Positions 53,984-63,121 of a stretch of 64,000 nt of DNA are shown one piece after another. The stretch spans positions 1-64,000 of the forward strand of contig UQNA01000004.1 of assembly GCA_900542195.1 (NCBI GenBank), written 5' to 3'. Within the stretch, counting starts at the first letter, position 1. The number at the start of each line of letters is the position of its first letter. The position numbers and the translations under genes are program-made. This stretch comes from an uncultured Sutterella sp. (GTDB lineage: Bacteria; Pseudomonadota; Gammaproteobacteria; Burkholderiales; Burkholderiaceae_F). The notes below the pieces were generated by a model. It made no database searches. It saw only the letters and a list, made by a program, of their open reading frames with translations, and was not told the DNA's origin.

Positions 53984-54736
53984 ATGCCTGTTGTTACTAC
54001 AATTGAAGACAAGACCGCTCGACTCTCTATCCAGCGCCCGGCCAAAAGAAACACTCTCGATATCGAGATGTGCAATGAATTAAAAAAACAGCTCTTGGAA
54101 TGCAACGAAGACAATGCCGTTCGATCGATTGTCATTTCAGGTGAAACGAATGTGTTCTGCGCCGGTCTAGACATTGATGAGATGCTCAACAAACCCCAAG
54201 AAATCCTAAAAGCCTTCCAGGAAGTGATCGATGCATTGGACTATGTCGAGAAACCGATACTAGCGGCTGTGACAGGTCCTGCCGTCGCTGAAGGCGTCGC
54301 GCTTCTTTATCACTGCGATTTAGTGTTCTGCGGCGAACACGCCTTATTTGCCCTGCCGAATATTGCTCTCGGTAAAACACCGCTATACGGCATCAGCCTT
54401 CTCTCAGTGAAGAGTGCGGGATACAAACTTGCAGCACAGAAGATTCTTCTGTCTGAACCTATCAGTCCTTCCGAGGCGATTGCAATGGGCATCATCAATC
54501 ATGTCCTCGAAGACGACAAAGTTCTTCCTCAGACTTTCTTGGCAGCAACCCGCTTAGGCAATCTTCCTCCTAAAGCACTGAATGCTACAAAACGTCTTTT
54601 GAAAGCAGCCTACTTGTCGGGAACAAAGGAACAAAAAGAGCTTGAACAGGAAACTTTTGACCAATTGGTTGAAGGCGCAGAAATGAAAGAAGCCTTCAAC
54701 GCATTTATGGAAAAAAGAAAACCAAATTTTGATTAA
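53984..54736 (+). CDS. Crotonase-fold (enoyl-CoA hydratase/isomerase family) protein
   Basis: 250 residues with the crotonase core: RPAKRNTLDIEM near 18-29, VFCAGLDIDEM near 57-67 (oxyanion hole) and CDLVFCGEHALFALPNIALG near 111-130. Both catalytic Glu positions of enoyl-CoA hydratase are changed, to Ala105 and Asn126. Hydration is therefore unlikely, and an isomerase or other CoA-ester activity is more plausible. It is monocistronic and divergent from the sensor kinase. No beta-oxidation genes are nearby. Confidence 0.85.
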   Translation: MPVVTTIEDKTARLSIQRPAKRNTLDIEMCNELKKQLLECNEDNAVRSIVISGETNVFCAGLDIDEMLNKPQEILKAFQEVIDALDYVEKPILAAVTGPAVAEGVALLYHCDLVFCGEHALFALPNIALGKTPLYGISLLSVKSAGYKLAAQKILLSEPISPSEAIAMGIINHVLEDDKVLPQTFLAATRLGNLPPKALNATKRLLKAAYLSGTKEQKELEQETFDQLVEGAEMKEAFNAFMEKRKPNFD

Positions 54737-54758
54737 GCCGTAGAAGCAGGAAGAAATT

Positions 54759-54788
54759 AGGCCGTTTTCTCAATCGAGATTACGGCCT
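54759..54788. terminator. Terminator between the crotonase and thioesterase genes
   Basis: AGGCCGT pairs with ACGGCCT, with an inner TCTC/GAGA stem around AATC. It lies between two convergent genes. T tracts are weak, so a shared bidirectional terminator is likely but not certain. Confidence 0.55.
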
Positions 54789-54812
54789 ATTCGTCGAACT
54801 ATTTTTTGCTCA

Positions 54813-55301
54813 TTAATTCTTGTCAGGCACCTGCTGACGAACATGAGGAAGAACATCTCTGTTCGGAACCGCAGTATTTTCCTCGTCAGGCCTGTCAACC
54901 GGCTGCGGTCTGCCGTCCGGTCCGATAGCTACGTAGACCAGCTGAGCTTCGGTCACTTTCACAATCTTATGATTGTCTTTGTGAAGTCTTTCTGCAAAAA
55001 CTTCTACGTCAACGGTGACGGAGGTTCGGCCTACTTTCAGGATTCTTCCGTAGAAAGAGACAACGTCACCGACCCATACCGGCTCTTTGAAAACGAAGTT
55101 GGTTACCGCAACGGTCGTGCATCTGCAGCGTGCTCTGCGGGCTGCAACGGAAGCTCCGGCCAAGTCAACCTGGCTCATAATCCAGCCGCCGAAAACGTCG
55201 CCATACTGATTGGTATCAGGCGGCATCGGCATCACTCTGAAAGTTACATCGCAATCAGGAAGTGACGGAACTTGATTGTCTTTTTTATTTGAATTGTCTG
55301 C
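54813..55301 (-). CDS. Acyl-CoA thioesterase, hotdog fold (YciA-like)
   Basis: 162 residues from ATG 55301, which has a GGAGG ribosome site five bases upstream; a start at 55343 lacks one. The hotdog core includes PDTNQYGDVFGGWIMSQVD near 28-46 with the catalytic Asp/Asn region and AGASVAARRA after it, followed by NFVFKEPVWVGDVVSFYG. YciA-type enzymes hydrolyse short to medium acyl-CoA in the cytosol. The C-terminal 30 residues are an extended tail with no clear role. Confidence 0.88.
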   Translation of the reverse strand, partial: ADNSNKKDNQVPSLPDCDVTFRVMPMPPDTNQYGDVFGGWIMSQVDLAGASVAARRARCRCTTVAVTNFVFKEPVWVGDVVSFYGRILKVGRTSVTVDVEVFAERLHKDNHKIVKVTEAQLVYVAIGPDGRPQPVDRPDEENTAVPNRDVLPHVRQQVPDKN

Positions 55302-55399
55302 CATAAGTCCTCCAAAATTTAGCTTTTGGATTTTAGCCTTCATTGACAGTCAAAATGTATACTTTAGACCTAGATTTAAATTAGATGGGAAATGCGACT

Positions 55400-56134
55400 A
55401 TGCCTATGATCGAGATAAAAAATGTCAGCAAGTGGTACGGAGACTTTCAGGTTCTCCGCAATTGCTCCACATCGGTCGAAAAAGGCGAAGTTGTCGTTAT
55501 CTGCGGGCCTTCCGGCTCCGGAAAATCCACTCTGATTAAGACCGTCAACGCCCTTGAGCCGTTCCAAAGCGGCAGCATTTTCGTAAATGGGGTCGATGTC
55601 GGTGCTCCTAGTGTTGATCTGCCTAAACTGCGCTCTCACGTCGGAATGGTTTTTCAGCATTTCGAACTCTTTCCTCATTTGACCATTTGCGACAACCTTA
55701 CTCTTGCTCAAATGAAGGTTCTGAAAAGAACTCGTGATGAAGCCATTGAAAGAGGATTAAAACTGCTTGATCGAGTCGGTCTCGCCAAGCACGCCCATAA
55801 ATTTCCAATGCAGCTGTCGGGTGGTCAGCAGCAGCGAGTCGCCATTGCTCGAGCTCTAGCAATGGATCCGATCTGCATGCTCTTTGACGAACCGACTTCC
55901 GCTCTCGACCCGGAAATGATTAACGAAGTGTTGGATGTTATGGTTGAACTGGCAAAAGAAGGCATGACCATGATGGTAGTGACTCATGAAATGGGCTTTG
56001 CACGTAAAGTTGCAGATAAAGTCGTTTTCATGGATGCAGGCGAAATTGTTGAAGAAGCTCCGAAAGAAGAATTCTTCTCTACCCCGAGAAGCGAGAGAGC
56101 ACAGGCTTTCTTAGCAAAAATTCTCAATCATTGA
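55400..56134 (+). CDS. Polar amino acid ABC transporter ATP-binding protein (GlnQ/ArtP-like)
   Basis: 244 residues from ATG 55400; starts at 55385 and 55406 are equally hard to exclude. Walker [21 protein letters not shown], signature [19 protein letters not shown] and Walker [21 protein letters not shown] are of the PAAT family, which imports glutamine, arginine or histidine-type amino acids. No permease or binding protein gene adjoins, so its partners must lie elsewhere. Convergence or operon links are absent. Confidence 0.88.
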   Translation: MPMIEIKNVSKWYGDFQVLRNCSTSVEKGEVVVICGPSGSGKSTLIKTVNALEPFQSGSIFVNGVDVGAPSVDLPKLRSHVGMVFQHFELFPHLTICDNLTLAQMKVLKRTRDEAIERGLKLLDRVGLAKHAHKFPMQLSGGQQQRVAIARALAMDPICMLFDEPTSALDPEMINEVLDVMVELAKEGMTMMVVTHEMGFARKVADKVVFMDAGEIVEEAPKEEFFSTPRSERAQAFLAKILNH

Positions 56135-56306
56135 TTGTCTTTTGACTCGGCTCCGGGATAAAGTTTGTCCAAGCTTTTTGTTAATGCTCAAGCTCAAAAA
56201 AATGAGCCTCAGTTTTCAAGTTTTTTTACTAAGTTAAGAGGTCCCTAAGGAGACTTCTTTTCCTCCCGACTATAATTCATCCTTAACCTATTTTTTTCGA
56301 AATAAA

Positions 56307-57290
56307 ATGAACGGAACCTCTTCAACAAAAGGGATCTTCGAACTCGGCAAAGCAGTTCTTCAAGCTGAAGCTCAAGCCATCTGTCATCTCTCTGACACTC
56401 TCAATGAAAACTTCATTAAGGCTGTTCAAATTCTCCTAGCCTGTAAGGGGCGCGTCGTTGTCAGCGGGGTCGGCAAGAGCGGCCATATTGCCCGCAAGAT
56501 TGCTGCGACTCTAGCCTCCACCGGTACACCGGCATTTTTTGTTCATGCCGCTGAAGCCGCCCACGGCGACTTGGGAATGATCACCAAGGAAGATGTCGTC
56601 ATTGCTATTTCGTACTCGGGTTCGAGTTCCGAACTTTTGGCGATTGTTCCAACGATTGTTCGAGAGGGCACTCCAATCATCGCCATTACCGGTTCCGATT
56701 CAAATCCGTTAGCCAATCATGCCACGGTTAACCTGAATATTCATGTTGAACGTGAAGCCTGTCCTCTGAATTTAGCACCTACCTCCTCCACTACCGTAAC
56801 CTTGGCTCTCGGGGATGCCTTAGCCGTTGCCTGCTTAGACGCTAAAGGCTTCGGACCGGAAGATTTTGCTAGATCTCATCCGGGCGGTGCTTTGGGACGC
56901 CGCTTACTCACACACGTCAAGGATGTCATGAGAACGGGAGACGATCTTCCGGTAGTTAAAGACAGTGCCTCCGTCCTCGATGCGGTAAAAGAAATTACGC
57001 GCAAGAAGATTGGCATGACTGCCATCACCAATGATGCCAATGAAGTCGTCGGAATCTTCACTGAAGGCGACTTAAGAAGACTCATTGAAAAAGTCGGCGA
57101 TATTCGTCCAATCTCTATCGCTTCAGTTATGACTAAACATCCGTCAACAACAACTGCAGATGCCTTAGCAATGGAAGCTGCCAAAGTCCTTGAAACAACT
57201 TTGCGCAATCAACTTCTGGTGGTAGATAAAGACAACAAGCTTATCGGCGCCCTCCACATTCACGATCTCATGACTGCAAAGGTGATCTAA
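56307..57290 (+). CDS. kdsD: D-arabinose 5-phosphate isomerase
   Basis: 327 residues. The SIS domain (about 40-175, GVGKSGHIARKIAATLASTG and SYSGSSSEL) is followed by two CBS domains (about 205-320). It converts ribulose-5-P to arabinose-5-P, the first step to Kdo, which WaaA uses. It is first in the kdsD-kdsC-lptC-lptA-lptB-rpoN-ptsN-hprK run and shares one base with kdsC (stop/start). Confidence 0.95.
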   Translation: MNGTSSTKGIFELGKAVLQAEAQAICHLSDTLNENFIKAVQILLACKGRVVVSGVGKSGHIARKIAATLASTGTPAFFVHAAEAAHGDLGMITKEDVVIAISYSGSSSELLAIVPTIVREGTPIIAITGSDSNPLANHATVNLNIHVEREACPLNLAPTSSTTVTLALGDALAVACLDAKGFGPEDFARSHPGGALGRRLLTHVKDVMRTGDDLPVVKDSASVLDAVKEITRKKIGMTAITNDANEVVGIFTEGDLRRLIEKVGDIRPISIASVMTKHPSTTTADALAMEAAKVLETTLRNQLLVVDKDNKLIGALHIHDLMTAKVI

Positions 57291-57820
57291 TGGAAATCCA
57301 AGAAATTGCTAAACAGGTAAAGCTAGTTATTCTTGATGTCGACGGCGTCCTGAGCGACGGCTGCATCAATATCAGCGGAGACGGAGAGCTTTTTAAATCT
57401 TTCTTTGTACGTGACGGATTGGGAATTAAATTTCTTCAAGACGCCGGCATTGCGGTGGCTATTTGTACCGGCCGCACTTCCGATATCGTCGAAGAAAGAG
57501 CAAGAGAGCTCGGCATCAAGCTCGTCATGCAGGGCGAGAAAGACAAACGGGTCGGTTTTACCAACATTTGCATCCAAGCCAATGTTGAACCGCAAAATGT
57601 TGCCTACATGGGCGACGATATTCCGGACCTCTGCTTGTTCCCGTTAGTCGGTTTAGCATGTGCTCCGTGTGATGCCGCACCAATCGCGTTATCGAAAGCG
57701 ACTTGGGTCTCCAAATATCCGGGCGGCAGAGGGGCAGTTCGCGAATTAGCCGAATTTATTCTAAACTCACAGGATAAGTTTGCTTCCGTTGTTCAAAAAC
57801 GCTTTGGGATTGAAATCTAG
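57290..57820 (+). CDS. kdsC: 3-deoxy-D-manno-octulosonate 8-phosphate phosphatase
   Basis: 176 residues, the compact C0-type HAD phosphatase. VILDVDGVLSDG near 13-24 holds the DxD nucleophile, ICTGRTSDIVEERARELG near 59-76 is motif II, and YMGDDIPDL near 105-113 is motif IV. It dephosphorylates Kdo-8-P. It lies between kdsD and lptC with four bases or fewer between genes. Confidence 0.95.
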   Translation: MEIQEIAKQVKLVILDVDGVLSDGCINISGDGELFKSFFVRDGLGIKFLQDAGIAVAICTGRTSDIVEERARELGIKLVMQGEKDKRVGFTNICIQANVEPQNVAYMGDDIPDLCLFPLVGLACAPCDAAPIALSKATWVSKYPGGRGAVRELAEFILNSQDKFASVVQKRFGIEI

Positions 57821-57823
57821 TTA

Positions 57824-58441
57824 ATGAGAGATCGTCTTACTTCCATCATCGCTGTCGCACTCCTGCTTACCTTGGTAGGCATGAGCTATTGGTATTCCGT
57901 TAAAGCAGAAATGGAAGGCCAAGGGCATCTCTCCGATCTAAATTCTCCGGACTTTATCGCTCACGATATTACGGTGACCAAATTTGATAAATCCGGGGGA
58001 GCTTCTTATAAAGTATTTGCTAAAAGAATAGATCACTATTCTGACGGTCATGCCACAGCTGAATTTCCCGAGTACTATTCCCTCAACCCAAACGAGCCTC
58101 AGGTAACGGCCCGTTCTGATTCCGGGGAAATGGTCTCCGGCGGAGAAACACTTCATTTCTATAACAATGTTGATATCCGTCAGCAAGCACACGGCGACAA
58201 GCCTGCGAGCCGTTTAGAAACAAGCCAGCTTGACGCCTACCCTGATGAAGATGTTTACTCTTCTGACAAACCGGTCACTCTGACCAGAGGAAGCGACGTC
58301 TCCAGAGGCATCGGAATGGACTTTGACAATGTTGAACGTACTTTCAAACTGCGTTCAAGGGTTCAAAGCGAATTTATGCCCCGCTCTATTCAATCCGGTC
58401 TGAATAAGAACGAAAACCAAACTTCGGGAAACGCTCAGTAA
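57824..58441 (+). CDS. lptC: LPS export system protein LptC
   Basis: 205 residues. One N-terminal membrane segment (about 6-26, LTSIIAVALLLTLVGMSYWY) anchors a periplasmic LptC beta-jellyroll domain (about 45-190). It passes LPS from LptBFG to LptA. The C terminus is a polar tail. It starts three bases after kdsC. LptF and LptG are not in the window. Confidence 0.92.
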   Translation: MRDRLTSIIAVALLLTLVGMSYWYSVKAEMEGQGHLSDLNSPDFIAHDITVTKFDKSGGASYKVFAKRIDHYSDGHATAEFPEYYSLNPNEPQVTARSDSGEMVSGGETLHFYNNVDIRQQAHGDKPASRLETSQLDAYPDEDVYSSDKPVTLTRGSDVSRGIGMDFDNVERTFKLRSRVQSEFMPRSIQSGLNKNENQTSGNAQ

Positions 58442-58560
58442 CTCTTGCCGGTTCATATCTGCAACAACAAATCGAGAGAAGTCTTTTCTACCAACTTTTC
58501 AAAAAGAAATTACAATAGACAAGATTTACGAGAATTGGACAACTATATAAAGCCACTAAA

Positions 58561-59160
58561 ATGAACTTCCAGCGTATTAGTTTTGCCGTAGCCCTAACTC
58601 TAATGCTCCCGATGATATCTTTTGCAGAATCGGGAGACTCTGACAAACCCGTACAGATATTCTCTGACAAGTTCGATGGGGACGATGTTAAGCAAGTGGC
58701 TATCTACACAGGCAACGTGGCAGTTCACCAAGGCACTTTAGAGATTCATGGTGCTAAGCTTGTCTTGTCCATTGACCCTCAAGGCTTCCGTCATGCTGTT
58801 ATGACCCCGGAAAAAGGGAAGCTGGTCCGGTTTAAACAAAGACGCGATCAGCAGACGCCCGGCGTAGAAGAATGGATGCACGGAGAGGGAGATAAGCTTA
58901 CTTATAACGAAAAATCTAATCAGTTGATTCTCACCAACAACGCCGAAGTCTTCAGAACAGAAAACGGAGTACTCAAAGATCGCAGCCGCGGTGTCCGCAT
59001 TGTCTACAACATGACAAACTCCACCGCAGATATTACCGGCGACAAGTCCCGCGGTTCTGCCGGCCGTGTAAGCACGGTCATTGCTCCGAGAGACTCTTCT
59101 GCCAGCCCAGCTCGCTCCAAAGGCGTTGAACTTGAACGTAACACGAGAATTACTCAATGA
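58561..59160 (+). CDS. lptA: LPS transport periplasmic protein LptA
   Basis: 199 residues with a signal peptide ending SFA-ES near residue 22. The OstA/LptA domain (about 28-165) has the repeated QxxYTGNVxVxQGT-like strand pattern ([19 protein letters not shown] near 46-64). It forms the periplasmic bridge for LPS. The gap of 119 bases after lptC is the largest in this operon and contains TTGGAC and TATAAA-like elements, so an internal promoter is possible. Confidence 0.93.
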   Translation: MNFQRISFAVALTLMLPMISFAESGDSDKPVQIFSDKFDGDDVKQVAIYTGNVAVHQGTLEIHGAKLVLSIDPQGFRHAVMTPEKGKLVRFKQRRDQQTPGVEEWMHGEGDKLTYNEKSNQLILTNNAEVFRTENGVLKDRSRGVRIVYNMTNSTADITGDKSRGSAGRVSTVIAPRDSSASPARSKGVELERNTRITQ

Positions 59161-59927
59161 CGGAAGAACGTAAAGATGACGACACCCGCAGTGTCCTAGA
59201 AGCTGTCAATTTAAAAAAGATTTACGGCAACCGTACTGTTGTTAAAGACGTCTCCATCAGCGTTAAGAGCGGTGAAGTCGTAGGACTTTTGGGCCCGAAC
59301 GGCGCAGGCAAAACCACCACCTTTTACATGATTGTCGGTCTTGTCTCTACCAATGGCGGTTCTATCCTCTTAAACGGCAAGTCTATTCAGCATTTGCCGA
59401 TTTATAAGAGATCCAGACTCGGGGTGACATATCTTCCTCAGGAAAACAGCGTATTCCGTTCACTAACTGTGGAAGAAAACATCCAGGCTATTTTGGAACT
59501 TCAAGTCAATCCTGACGGTTCCAAGCTGAGTTCTAAGGAAATTAAAGAAGAATTAGAAAAGCTTCTCAATGAACTTCAGATTGTTAACATCCGCAAGAGT
59601 ATTGCTTCCACTGTTTCCGGAGGTGAAAGAAGAAGAACGGAAATTGCACGTGCTTTGGCAGCTAGACCGCGCTTTATTCTGCTGGATGAACCTTTTGCCG
59701 GTGTCGACCCAATTGCCGTTATTGAAATTCAGAGAATCGTCCACTTCCTCAAAGAAAGAGGCATTGGCGTTCTTATCACTGACCATAACGTCCGTGAAAC
59801 TTTGGGCATATGCGATCACGCTTACATTATCAGCGACGGTACCGTCTTAGCCTCCGGCAAACCTGAAGCCATTATCGAAAACGAACTTGTCCGTAAAGCT
59901 TACTTAGGCAAGAATTTCCGTATGTAA
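59157..59927 (+). CDS. lptB: LPS export ABC transporter ATP-binding protein LptB
   Basis: 256 residues. Walker [21 protein letters not shown] near 43-62, signature [16 protein letters not shown] near 152-167, Walker [17 protein letters not shown] near 171-186 and the switch His in [11 protein letters not shown] near 204-214. The FAGVDP sequence is characteristic of LptB. It powers LPS extraction from the inner membrane. It overlaps lptA by four bases. Confidence 0.97.
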   Translation: MTEERKDDDTRSVLEAVNLKKIYGNRTVVKDVSISVKSGEVVGLLGPNGAGKTTTFYMIVGLVSTNGGSILLNGKSIQHLPIYKRSRLGVTYLPQENSVFRSLTVEENIQAILELQVNPDGSKLSSKEIKEELEKLLNELQIVNIRKSIASTVSGGERRRTEIARALAARPRFILLDEPFAGVDPIAVIEIQRIVHFLKERGIGVLITDHNVRETLGICDHAYIISDGTVLASGKPEAIIENELVRKAYLGKNFRM

Positions 59928-59930
59928 ATC

Positions 59931-61295
59931 ATGCAGATCGGTCTATCTTTAAAGCAGACTCAAAAACTTGCGCTAACTCCGCAGTTGCAGCAGGCTTTAA
60001 AGATTCTTCAGCTGCCTACGCAGGAACTTATCCAGGAGATTTCCACTCAGCTCCAAGAAAATCCTTTTCTTACGGCAGAAGAAAGTTCCTCCGAGGAACA
60101 AGAAGCAGAAAGGGAAGACAAAGGAGAACTGCTTTGGGAGTCCGGATTTCGAGCCGAGGTTGAAGAGGAAGATTGGGATTGGGAAGAGGCTCCTCAGTCT
60201 CTGACCTCCTATCTTCTGGAACAGCTGTCCTGCTTAAAAATCACTCTTGAGGAAAGTCTGAGAGTTCAATGGATTATCGGCGCCTTAGATTCCCGAGGAC
60301 TGCTGACAGAAAGTATTGAAGGAATCAAAGACTCTTTTCCGGCAGAGAACAATTTTTCGCTCGAAGATTGGAAAAATTCTCTCCATCTTCTTCAGACCTT
60401 TGATCCTGCCGGTATAGGAGCAAAAGATTGCCTGGAAGTACTTTCTCTTCAAATCAACGGCCTTCTGCTTCGCAAAGAGATTGAAAAAAACACGGCTGAT
60501 TTAGCTCTTCGCATCATTGAAAGCCATCTTGAACAGGTCGCAAAACGTCAGCTAGAGAAGCTAAAGAAGACCTTAGACTGCAATGAACAGGAGCTCGAAG
60601 AAGCTTTGTATGTTATTTCGCATCTTGACCCTCGGCCAACTTCTCGATTTTCTAACCCTGAGATCAATTTTGTTCTCCCCGAAATCAAAGTTGAAAAGGT
60701 CAAAGGGGAGTGGAAACCGAAACTAATTCGAAATGCTCCAAAAATTTCTCTGAACCGAATGTATGCAGATGCTTTTTCCAGCACGCAAACTGAAAGAGAC
60801 ACCAAAATTTGGCAAGGGCGTTTAGAAGAAGCCCGTCAATTTATTAAAAGCGTTGAGCAAAGACAAACCACATTGCTTAACGTTTCCGAACTCATTGTTA
60901 ATCGGCAGAGAGATTTCTTTGAAACCGGCCCGGAAAAACTCAAACCTTTGGTGCTTCGAGAAATCGCCGATGAGTTAGGAATTCATGAATCAACCGTCTC
61001 CCGTATTACAACAGGGAAATATTTAATTTGTTCCCGCGGAACTTTTGAACTGAAATACTTTTTTTCTTCATCGCACTTTACCGCGGGAAAATCTGATGAA
61101 GAAGTTTCGGCTTCGGCTATTAAAGCTGAGCTGAAGAAGATAATTCTCGGGGAAAACCCATTAAAGCCCTTGTCTGATGCCAAACTTTCTCAGCTCCTAG
61201 AGCAGAAGGGGTTTACAGTGGCCCGCAGAACCGTTGCGAAATATAGAGAAGCACTCGGTTTGCCCCCTGCGTCGCTAAGAAAACGATGCCAATGA
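59931..61295 (+). CDS. rpoN: RNA polymerase sigma-54 factor
   Basis: 454 residues. Region I (about 1-50) is Gln/Leu-rich (LALTPQLQQALKILQLPTQE), region II is acidic (about 52-80), then core-binding and HTH regions lead to the RpoN box ARRTVAKYRE near the C terminus. It directs transcription from -24/-12 promoters with enhancer-binding activators. It follows lptB by three bases, the classic proteobacterial linkage. Confidence 0.96.
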   Translation: MQIGLSLKQTQKLALTPQLQQALKILQLPTQELIQEISTQLQENPFLTAEESSSEEQEAEREDKGELLWESGFRAEVEEEDWDWEEAPQSLTSYLLEQLSCLKITLEESLRVQWIIGALDSRGLLTESIEGIKDSFPAENNFSLEDWKNSLHLLQTFDPAGIGAKDCLEVLSLQINGLLLRKEIEKNTADLALRIIESHLEQVAKRQLEKLKKTLDCNEQELEEALYVISHLDPRPTSRFSNPEINFVLPEIKVEKVKGEWKPKLIRNAPKISLNRMYADAFSSTQTERDTKIWQGRLEEARQFIKSVEQRQTTLLNVSELIVNRQRDFFETGPEKLKPLVLREIADELGIHESTVSRITTGKYLICSRGTFELKYFFSSSHFTAGKSDEEVSASAIKAELKKIILGENPLKPLSDAKLSQLLEQKGFTVARRTVAKYREALGLPPASLRKRCQ

Positions 61296-61330
61296 ATTAG
61301 AATAAAGTTCGACCATATTGAGTCCGTAAA

Positions 61331-61804
61331 ATGATTAAACTTTGTGCCCTTTTAAAACCCGAAAATATTCTTCTGGGTATATCTGCCTCAAGTAAAAAAA
61401 GAATTCTTGAGTTAGGAGCCCAGACTTTAAGCCTGCTCTACAACCTGGACAAAAAAGCAATTTTTGACGGTTTAAATGCACGTGAACGTTTAGGTTCCAC
61501 TTATTTAGGTTATGGACTAGCGGTACCTCACTGCCGGATGAAAGACCTGGATCAGCCACGGGCTCTGTTTATTCGATTAAATGATCGTCTCGAAAACAGT
61601 CCCGAATCCGAACCAATCGAAGCCTTCTTTTTTCTGCTCGTTCCCGAAGAAGCAACGGACGAACATCTTCAGATCCTTGCTCAAATCTCAGAAATTTTCT
61701 CTGACGAAAAAGAAAGAGAGAAACTGAAGGAAGCATCCACCGTTGCTGAATTTGCGGAAGAAATCGATAAATGGTGTGCTCAGCATCCCGACCAAGAACA
61801 ATAG
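61331..61804 (+). CDS. ptsN: PTS EIIA-type nitrogen regulatory protein
   Basis: 157 residues. The EIIA fold carries the phosphorylatable His in AVPHCRMKDL (near residue 64). It belongs to the PTS-Ntr regulatory phosphorelay, not sugar transport. In E. coli the hpf gene lies between rpoN and ptsN, and here there is none. It is followed by hprK after 15 bases. Confidence 0.93.
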   Translation: MIKLCALLKPENILLGISASSKKRILELGAQTLSLLYNLDKKAIFDGLNARERLGSTYLGYGLAVPHCRMKDLDQPRALFIRLNDRLENSPESEPIEAFFFLLVPEEATDEHLQILAQISEIFSDEKEREKLKEASTVAEFAEEIDKWCAQHPDQEQ

Positions 61805-61819
61805 GAGCGTAAGCAGGCT

Positions 61820-62752
61820 ATGGCTACATATGAAGAACTAATCAAACTTTGCAGCAAAAAATTCAAGCTCCAATGGCTTTACGGTAAGAATCAAAACGGA
61901 AGAAACTTTCTTTCAGACGCCCAAAGCTCTCATTATCCTTCTTTGTATGTCGGGTTCCTTAACATCATCCACCCAGAGCGTCTTCACATTATCGGCGCGC
62001 CCGAGGTCGCCTTCCTACAAGGCCTTTCAGTTCCGGACAGACTAGGCATCGTTCAGCAATTCAGAAAAAACAATAGCCTCGGTTTTGTTATCTGTAAGGA
62101 TTTAGAGCTCCCTGAAGACTTTGTACGAGCTGTGATTGAAGAAAACATTCCTTTCTTCACTTCTGATGCATGTGCAGAGGACACCTTAACGAATATCCGC
62201 CACAACATGGTTCGTTTGGCGGCTCCTTCGTGCTCTATGCATGGCGTGTTCATGGATGTGTTCGGGATAGGCGTTCTAATGACCGGACAGAGCGGCATCG
62301 GTAAAAGCGAATTGGGTTTGGAACTAGTCACTCGAGGCCACGGTCTCGTGGCAGATGATGTTGTGGACTTTATTCAAAGAGGACCTAATCAGATTGAAGG
62401 TTCTGCTCCTGCTCTGCTGGCCAACTTGTTAGAAGTTCGCGGAATCGGTCTTCTCGATGTCAAAACCATCTTCGGAGAAACCTCCGTCAGAAGAAAGATG
62501 AAGCTTGATCTGGTGGCTGAATTAAAACAGTTCGAGCAAGGTGAACTAATGGATCGTCTGCCGGAAACCGAGCTATATACAGAAATTCTTGGCCAGCAGG
62601 TACGTACCATGATTATTCCGGTCGGCGGCGGCAGAAACTTAGCTGTCTTGGTTGAAGCGGCGGTAAGAAGCGCTATTCTTCAGAAACGGGGCATCAATAC
62701 CATTCAAGAATTCTTCAATCGTCAGCGAGAGTTGATGGAAAAAGAAGATTAA
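61820..62752 (+). CDS. hprK: HPr kinase/phosphorylase
   Basis: 310 residues. The N-terminal domain (about 1-130) precedes the kinase domain with Walker A GQSGIGKSELGLEL near 155-168 and the HPrK signature around LLEVRGIGLLDVKTIFGE near 211-228. In proteobacteria it phosphorylates HPr at a serine and is tied to regulation rather than catabolite repression. An HPr gene is not visible in the window. It is the last gene before a terminator. Confidence 0.95.
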   Translation: MATYEELIKLCSKKFKLQWLYGKNQNGRNFLSDAQSSHYPSLYVGFLNIIHPERLHIIGAPEVAFLQGLSVPDRLGIVQQFRKNNSLGFVICKDLELPEDFVRAVIEENIPFFTSDACAEDTLTNIRHNMVRLAAPSCSMHGVFMDVFGIGVLMTGQSGIGKSELGLELVTRGHGLVADDVVDFIQRGPNQIEGSAPALLANLLEVRGIGLLDVKTIFGETSVRRKMKLDLVAELKQFEQGELMDRLPETELYTEILGQQVRTMIIPVGGGRNLAVLVEAAVRSAILQKRGINTIQEFFNRQRELMEKED

Positions 62753-62779
62753 GGTTGAGACACAGCACATAAATTTAGA

Positions 62780-62809
62780 GGGACCGTCCGAAAGGCGGTC
62801 CCCCTTTTT
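62780..62809 (+). terminator. Rho-independent terminator after hprK
   Basis: GGGACCG pairs with CGGTCCC around a nine-base loop, followed by CCTTTTT. It ends the kdsD-hprK run, so rapZ has its own promoter. Confidence 0.85.
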
Positions 62810-63121
62810 CTTGGGATTAGGTTATTGTTCTTTCCTAAATTGTTTTTCTTAGAGGATTGATTCACTCTTGAAATGAATTTTAACCACTTACAATTATTTA
62901 ATCATTTGGAACTTTCTCTTAGCTATAAACCCTTATATTTTCTTTCCATCTCGTTGCTTCAATCCTCTTTCTTCTCGTTAATACTCAGATTTTTGGCAGT
63001 TTGACTGATCCGGGAAGAGTAAATTGGAGTAAGAAAGATATTGCAAATTCTCAGAACCTTCTCCTTTCACACTAATATATTCCTGGTTCTGTTTCGTACG
63101 GCGTTTTCATTCGGAGACTCT
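62810..63121 (+). other. Intergenic region upstream of rapZ
   Basis: About 310 AT-rich bases between the hprK terminator and the rapZ start. It must contain the rapZ promoter, but no hexamer pair stands out and no gene or RNA was recognised. Confidence 0.4.

Noticed and set aside
56191..56226. GCTCA/TGAGC hairpin with later T run after the orphan ABC ATPase
   Set aside because: Only a 5-bp stem, and the T run is separated from it by more than ten bases; too weak to call a terminator.
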